A stretch of 64,000 bases of DNA from Caballeronia ptereochthonis. GTDB lineage: Bacteria; Pseudomonadota; Gammaproteobacteria; Burkholderiales; Burkholderiaceae. The notes beneath the pieces are model-generated. The model saw only the letters and a program-made list of their open reading frames with translations, did not search any database and had not been told where the DNA came from. The DNA lies in contig NZ_FCOB02000041.1 of NCBI RefSeq assembly GCF_001545075.1, positions 1 through 64,000 of the forward strand, given 5' to 3'. Positions within the stretch are counted from its first letter, which is position 1. Each line of letters opens with the position of its first letter. Positions 60,897-64,000 of the stretch are shown piece after piece. The position numbers and the translations under genes were made by a program.

Positions 60897-62283
60897 CGTT
60901 TTGATGAAATCGCTCGGCCGGCGTGTCGAAGTCTAATGTCTTTCTTGGACGTTCGTTGAGTCGCCTGGCCACGGCATTAGGTCTGGGCTGCGAATAGACA
61001 GAGAGATCAGTCTTTACGGAAATACTGCCTCAAAAGCCCATTCGCGTTTTCGTTCGAGCCGCGTTGCCAGGGATGCTGCGGATCGCAGAAGTAGCCCCTG
61101 ATGTCGGTAGTCACGGTGAAGCGCTTGTGGTCGGCCATCTCTTTGCCCCGATCCCAGGTCAGCGATCTGTACAGTTCTTGGGGCAGCTTGCCAGCATGCT
61201 TTATGAGAGCGTTGACGACGGTCTCTGTATCCTTGCTGGCAACCCTCACCAGCATTACGTAGCGGGTGTGGCGTTCGACGAGCGTTGCAATCTGGCTGTT
61301 CGGACTGCCAAACAGCAGATCGCCTTCCCAATGAGCCGGTATCGCGCGCGGTCTTCGGCTGTCGCAAGGCGTTCGCTGATCGATACCGTGTCGCAGATTC
61401 TGCCGTGGTCGTCCGTCTTCATAGTGTGATGACGTGAACGACGCATCGCCCGTCTCCGGCGCAAATGCTCCAGGAATTCCTTCTTTAGCGCACCGCGCGC
61501 CTGTATATAAATGCGAGCCAAATTCGGAAGTGGTGTACGGGGGAGTCGAGGCGGGAAATCGAAGGCGGTGGCGGTTTCAGCTGAGAATCTGATTGTCGAA
61601 GTCGGAAACCAGCGAACAACAAGACCATCCACCATGAGCAAGGATACGGAAAAAGCGGTCATCGGTCTATCGGGAGCCGGCCTCGGGCTGGACGACCTGA
61701 TCCGTCAAGGGGCGCGACAAGTAATTCAGCAAGCGATTGAAGCGGAGCTGGCAGAGCTGTTTGAACGGGTTACGAACGACACCTGATAGTCCTTGTTGAC
61801 CGCGTATGAGTGCTCGAGCCAACCGGCAATCTGTTCTGGCGACCACTGCAACTGAAGTTTGCTTGCTACGACCCGGGCGAGCTCCCGATTCCTGACAAGC
61901 TTACATTCCTTGGAGCGACAGGTACGACCCCAGGCAAGCGCATCGGCCTGATTCGCCCGATAGCCTGGAGCCCCACCATTTCGCCTGATTTCCCTGCTGA
62001 TAGTGGACGGTGCTCGTCCAAGCCGGCTGGCCACTGAACGAATCGAGTACCCGGCTACCACTGAGCGCGATACCTCCTTGCGCTCAGCCAGCGTCAACGC
62101 CAGTCTGGAGCGATGTCGTGGTGCCGGCTGTATTCCGCCTGTCTCTGCCAGAATCCTCTGTATCGACGCGTGATTCCGATCGAATAGCTGCGCAATATGC
62201 TGAAGCGATTCGCCCTTCCGCCAGTGTTCCCACATTAACGCTTTCTGGCTCTCGCTGTAGTAGATCCGGGTTCTGTACTTCAT
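60880..62283 (-). pseudogene. IS30-family transposase, interrupted and frameshifted
   Basis: From 62283: MKYRTRIYYSESQKALMWEH, WRKGESLQHIAQLFDRNHAS (helix-turn-helix), ISREIRRNGGAPGYRANQAD and LQWSPEQIAGWLEHSYAVNK. An IS256 piece then intervenes; the gene resumes at about 61510 with YIQARGALKKEFLEHLRRRR and VSISERLATAEDRA. The next piece (61007-61255) reads VASKDTETVVNALIKHAGKL, LTWDRGKEMADHKRF and NENANGLLRQYFRKD; a one-base shift then gives TDLSVYSQPRPNAVARRLNE and DTPAERFHQNVASTG. A further shift lies near 61330, before the block with the first catalytic Asp. Confidence 0.8.
61510..61787 (+). mobile_element. IS256-family left end with transposase N-terminus
   Basis: Inserted within the IS30 transposase gene in the opposite orientation. 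About 120 noncoding bases are followed at 61635 by MSKDTEKAVIGLSGAGLGLD, DLIRQGARQVIQQAIEAELA and ELFERV. The latter is the N-terminal block of IS256/Mutator transposases. It stops after about 49 codons at TGA, so only the element's beginning is present. Either the rest was deleted or this is a fragment captured by recombination. Confidence 0.6.
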
Positions 62284-62320
62284 CTGCAACACTCCCGCTG
62301 CTCAAGCAGCCTCGATTGTA

Positions 62321-62344
62321 TTGCATCGACCAGTTGAATCCGCA
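62321..62344 (-). repeat. IS30 terminal inverted repeat, right
   Basis: On the minus strand it begins TGCGGATTCAAC and ends GATGCAA, mirroring the left repeat with two mismatches. It lies about 40 bases upstream of the IS30 transposase start and 8 bases before the SET-domain gene start at 62353. Confidence 0.75.
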
Positions 62345-62352
62345 GTTAAGAG

Positions 62353-62745
62353 ATGCCGGTGCGTCGCTTTACTGTTCGTACCTCACCTGTTCATGGTCGC
62401 GGTGTTTTCGCGACCACTCGGATGCCTGCCGGCGAAACCATCGGCGAACTCGTCGCCTGGAAAGCGGCGCAACGTCGCTATGAGCGATCGGCGGCGGAGG
62501 ATAGGCACACGTTTTTATCGATCTCGATGACGGCCGAGTGTCGACGGCGCGCAAGGTGGAAGTTTGGCACGCTGGATGAATCACAACTGCGAGCCGAACT
62601 GCGAAGCCGAGCAGCAGGGCGATCGCGTGTTATTTCATGCGCTCCGTGGCATCCCCGTCGGATGCCGGCACAGAAGAAGCTCTACCGATGTTACTGCGGC
62701 TCGCTTCGCTGCCGGGGAACCATGTTGGCACAATCGAATGGGTGA
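62353..62745 (+). pseudogene. SET-domain protein, frameshifted
   Basis: Frame one gives MPVRRFTVRTSPVHGRGVFA and TTRMPAGETIGELVAWK, the N-terminal SET block. A second frame gives RWMNHNCEPNCEAEQQGDRV, the catalytic NHxCxPN motif. Frame one returns at the end with YRCYCGSLRCRGTML, the post-SET zinc-binding Cys motif. Thus a roughly 150-residue lysine methyltransferase gene carries at least two frameshifts. It starts 8 bases from the IS30 right repeat, so the IS took over its upstream region. Confidence 0.7.
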
Positions 62746-63012
62746 GCGATGCGTAAGTGCGGTTGCCTCGCCGCCTGACCGCGCCGCCCTGAGAACCGCT
62801 GAGCCGGACGCGGCGATTCGGCCAACGCTTCAACTTTCGTGGGCTTCCGTCGTCGGATGCAATCTTCCAGTCGCACCTCGGCGAGCGGCAGCTCTATCAC
62901 GAGTCCGCTCCCGGCGGGCTACTTTGTTCGCGGTAGCGCACCATGCTTACTCACTCTCAGCTAATTCGGTGGGTTTAATCTCGCTGCCATGTAACGGTTC
63001 GAAGGATTCGCT

Positions 63013-63387
63013 ATGGCTGATTTCGTGTTCCTGTTTCTGTTCCTCGCCGCGCTGGCCGGGAGTGCCGTCACCAGCGTGCTCAACAAGCACCTGTCTCGTG
63101 CGCAGAGATTGCGCGGCAGTGACGCCATGTGCCGCGGGTTGGAACATGCCTACATGGAAGGCGTGATCGACGGGCAGTCCCAGTCCGTCGACCTCGATGC
63201 GTTCCGTGCGCGAATGGCTGCATGGTTAGCTACGAGCACGCTCCGCGACGAGTGGGGCAACGAAGCGGCACCGCCTATGCCTCCGCAGGTCGCGCGCGAG
63301 CCAGCAAATGCGGAAGCAGAGCCAACATCCGGCCGGAACGGAAGCTGTGCTTCGTCGCCAGCGGCGCCGGGAAGACGCCAAAGCTAA
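63013..63387 (+). CDS. small membrane-anchored protein
   Basis: A 124-residue protein with one N-terminal hydrophobic segment (MADFVFLFLFLAALAGSAVT) that is probably a membrane anchor. The soluble part then reads LSRAQRLRGSDAMCRGLEHA with YMEGVIDGQSQSVDLDAFRA, ending in an Ala/Pro/Ser tail. AAGGA lies 7 bases before the ATG. No family recognised. It stands alone between decayed genes and a HicB-like antitoxin. Confidence 0.55.
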   Translation: MADFVFLFLFLAALAGSAVTSVLNKHLSRAQRLRGSDAMCRGLEHAYMEGVIDGQSQSVDLDAFRARMAAWLATSTLRDEWGNEAAPPMPPQVAREPANAEAEPTSGRNGSCASSPAAPGRRQS

Positions 63388-63673
63388 ATAAACGCCTCGA
63401 CTTTCCCTTGTTTGATCGCTTGAGCGACGGCAAGCTCGCACCGAGGGTGCCCATGTTCTCTTGGCGAGTGCTCTTGCTTCTGTGCTACTTCTTGAAGTTC
63501 CCGCGAGCCGACCTCAGCAGGAGACCCTAGCCTTACAGTGTGGGCAATTCTGGAAGCGTTTTAGGAAAATAATTCTGGTCATCGATGTATTTGCTCGCCA
63601 GGTTCGGGATCCTGACGCCGGTCGTATCCGTCCACAAACACTCAACCGAAGCCGGCGTCCCGGACGGTCACCC
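63388..63673. other. no gene seen
   Basis: About 285 bases between two converging genes. Short frames only, without domain or ribosome site. Confidence 0.4.
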
Positions 63674-64000
63674 TTAATTCCAGTTCCCAAGTTCGTGTAA
63701 GGCAGCCAGCGTAAAGAACGCAGTGCGTGTCGAGTGACGCTCTTTTGTTGCAGCATCGACTCTCTGCAACAGACTCTCGGGCAAGCTGAATTGGACGCTC
63801 ACGGCCTTAGAGGTGACGCGCGTCAGATTGATTTCGATGAACGTCCAGATTCCCTGCCCATCGTCTAAGTCAAGCGATTGCAGTTCCGACGTATTGCTGG
63901 TCGGAGCGGGTATGAGTTGCTCGCTGCGGTCGTACATCAGTTCTACGACCTCCTGTGCGTTGCGCTTCAGTTCATCAAACGAATGGCCACGCGTAACTGC
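63674..64000 (-). CDS. HicB-family antitoxin, partial at window edge
   Basis: The reverse frame is open to the right edge (first codons seen read AVTRGHSFDELKRNAQEVVE) and ends at 63674. The N-terminal part matches the HicB RNase-H-like fold's last helix (SFDELKRNAQEVVELM). The C-terminal part VSVQFSLPESLLQRVDAATK then STRTAFFTLAALHEL is the ribbon-helix-helix or helix-turn-helix DNA-binding end. In such operons HicA (a double-stranded-RNA-binding RNase toxin) lies upstream, so it would be just outside the window. The neutralising and autoregulatory role is known for the family. Confidence 0.78.
   Translation of the reverse strand, partial: AVTRGHSFDELKRNAQEVVELMYDRSEQLIPAPTSNTSELQSLDLDDGQGIWTFIEINLTRVTSKAVSVQFSLPESLLQRVDAATKERHSTRTAFFTLAALHELGNWN

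Larger units (their letters stand above)
60873..62344 (-). mobile_element. IS30-family element with an IS256 piece inserted
   Basis: Bounded by inverted repeats TGCGGATTCAACCGGTGGATGCAA (60873-60896) and its near-mirror at 62321-62344 (22 of 24 matches), quoted here only as boundary positions with TGCGGATTCAAC shared at both ends. Inside is one IS30 transposase gene on the minus strand, broken by a frameshift near 61010 and by about 280 bases of IS256 sequence at about 61510-61787. The transposase stop lies inside the left repeat. Confidence 0.75.

Noticed and set aside
1..64000. CRISPR arrays, tRNA and rRNA genes
   Set aside because: No regularly spaced direct repeats and no tRNA- or rRNA-like sequence was recognised by reading; a dedicated RNA scan was not possible.

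Overview
The window looks like accessory chromosome or megaplasmid DNA of a Burkholderia-group beta-proteobacterium (Burkholderia, Paraburkholderia or Caballeronia). The grounds are high GC, strong third-position GC in the intact genes, and protein families typical of that group: Tad-type minor pilins, DUF4382 lipoprotein, DUF3701-type integrase, and IS66/IS630/IS21/IS110 remnants. No rRNA, tRNA or CRISPR array was seen.

Layout. 1-20.4 kb is a mosaic of chromosomal accessory genes and decayed mobile DNA: IS630 and IS21 scraps, a lipoprotein gene stopped by an in-frame amber codon, a DUF4382 lipoprotein, a two-gene unit ending in an M48 peptidase/Sel1 fusion, a YCII protein, an IS66 remnant beside an integrase remnant, a beta-helix lipoprotein, a TadE/TadG pair, a CheB-CheR-PAS-kinase-receiver protein split by a frameshift, another integrase fragment, and a deleted IS630 next to an orphan antitoxin-like gene.

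20.5-50.0 kb is the centrepiece: one extracellular contractile injection system (eCIS, phage-tail-like; Afp/PVC relatives). Sixteen plus-strand genes, mostly overlapping or closely spaced, run AAA+ ATPase, DUF4255 tail-cap protein, Ig-like/carboxypeptidase-regulatory-like protein, sheath, tube 1, small tail-assembly-like protein, DUF6760, tube 2, Arg/Ala/Pro-rich linker protein, LysM baseplate protein, gpD-like hub, gpV-like spike, PAAR tip, gp25, a giant baseplate-J protein (1782 aa) and a second baseplate-J protein. They are followed by a gpI-like tail protein and two cysteine-rich accessory proteins. Two minus-strand genes (coiled-coil protein; LuxR-type regulator with a degenerate receiver) sit between the structural genes and a 1227-aa protein. 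That protein has the short N-terminal eCIS-cargo motif (RLQQRLGNQAIQALL), a helical/hydrophobic body and a C-terminal HAE...PCxxC deaminase-like signature. I read it as the cargo toxin of this particle. An IS5 remnant begins just after its stop codon, and no immunity gene is visible.

50-64 kb returns to mixed accessory DNA: an MFS (MHS-type) transporter overlapping a CadC-like winged-helix/TPR regulator, small exported proteins, a decayed esterase, an IS110 copy with a 14-bp hairpin before its transposase, a DUF2513-like protein, a tandem SagB-type nitroreductase, an IS30 copy with an IS256 end inserted in it, a frameshifted SET-domain gene, and a HicB-type antitoxin cut by the window edge. 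The eCIS block is compact and intact while both flanks are full of broken recombinase genes, which suggests it sits in a recombination hotspot or arrived by transfer.
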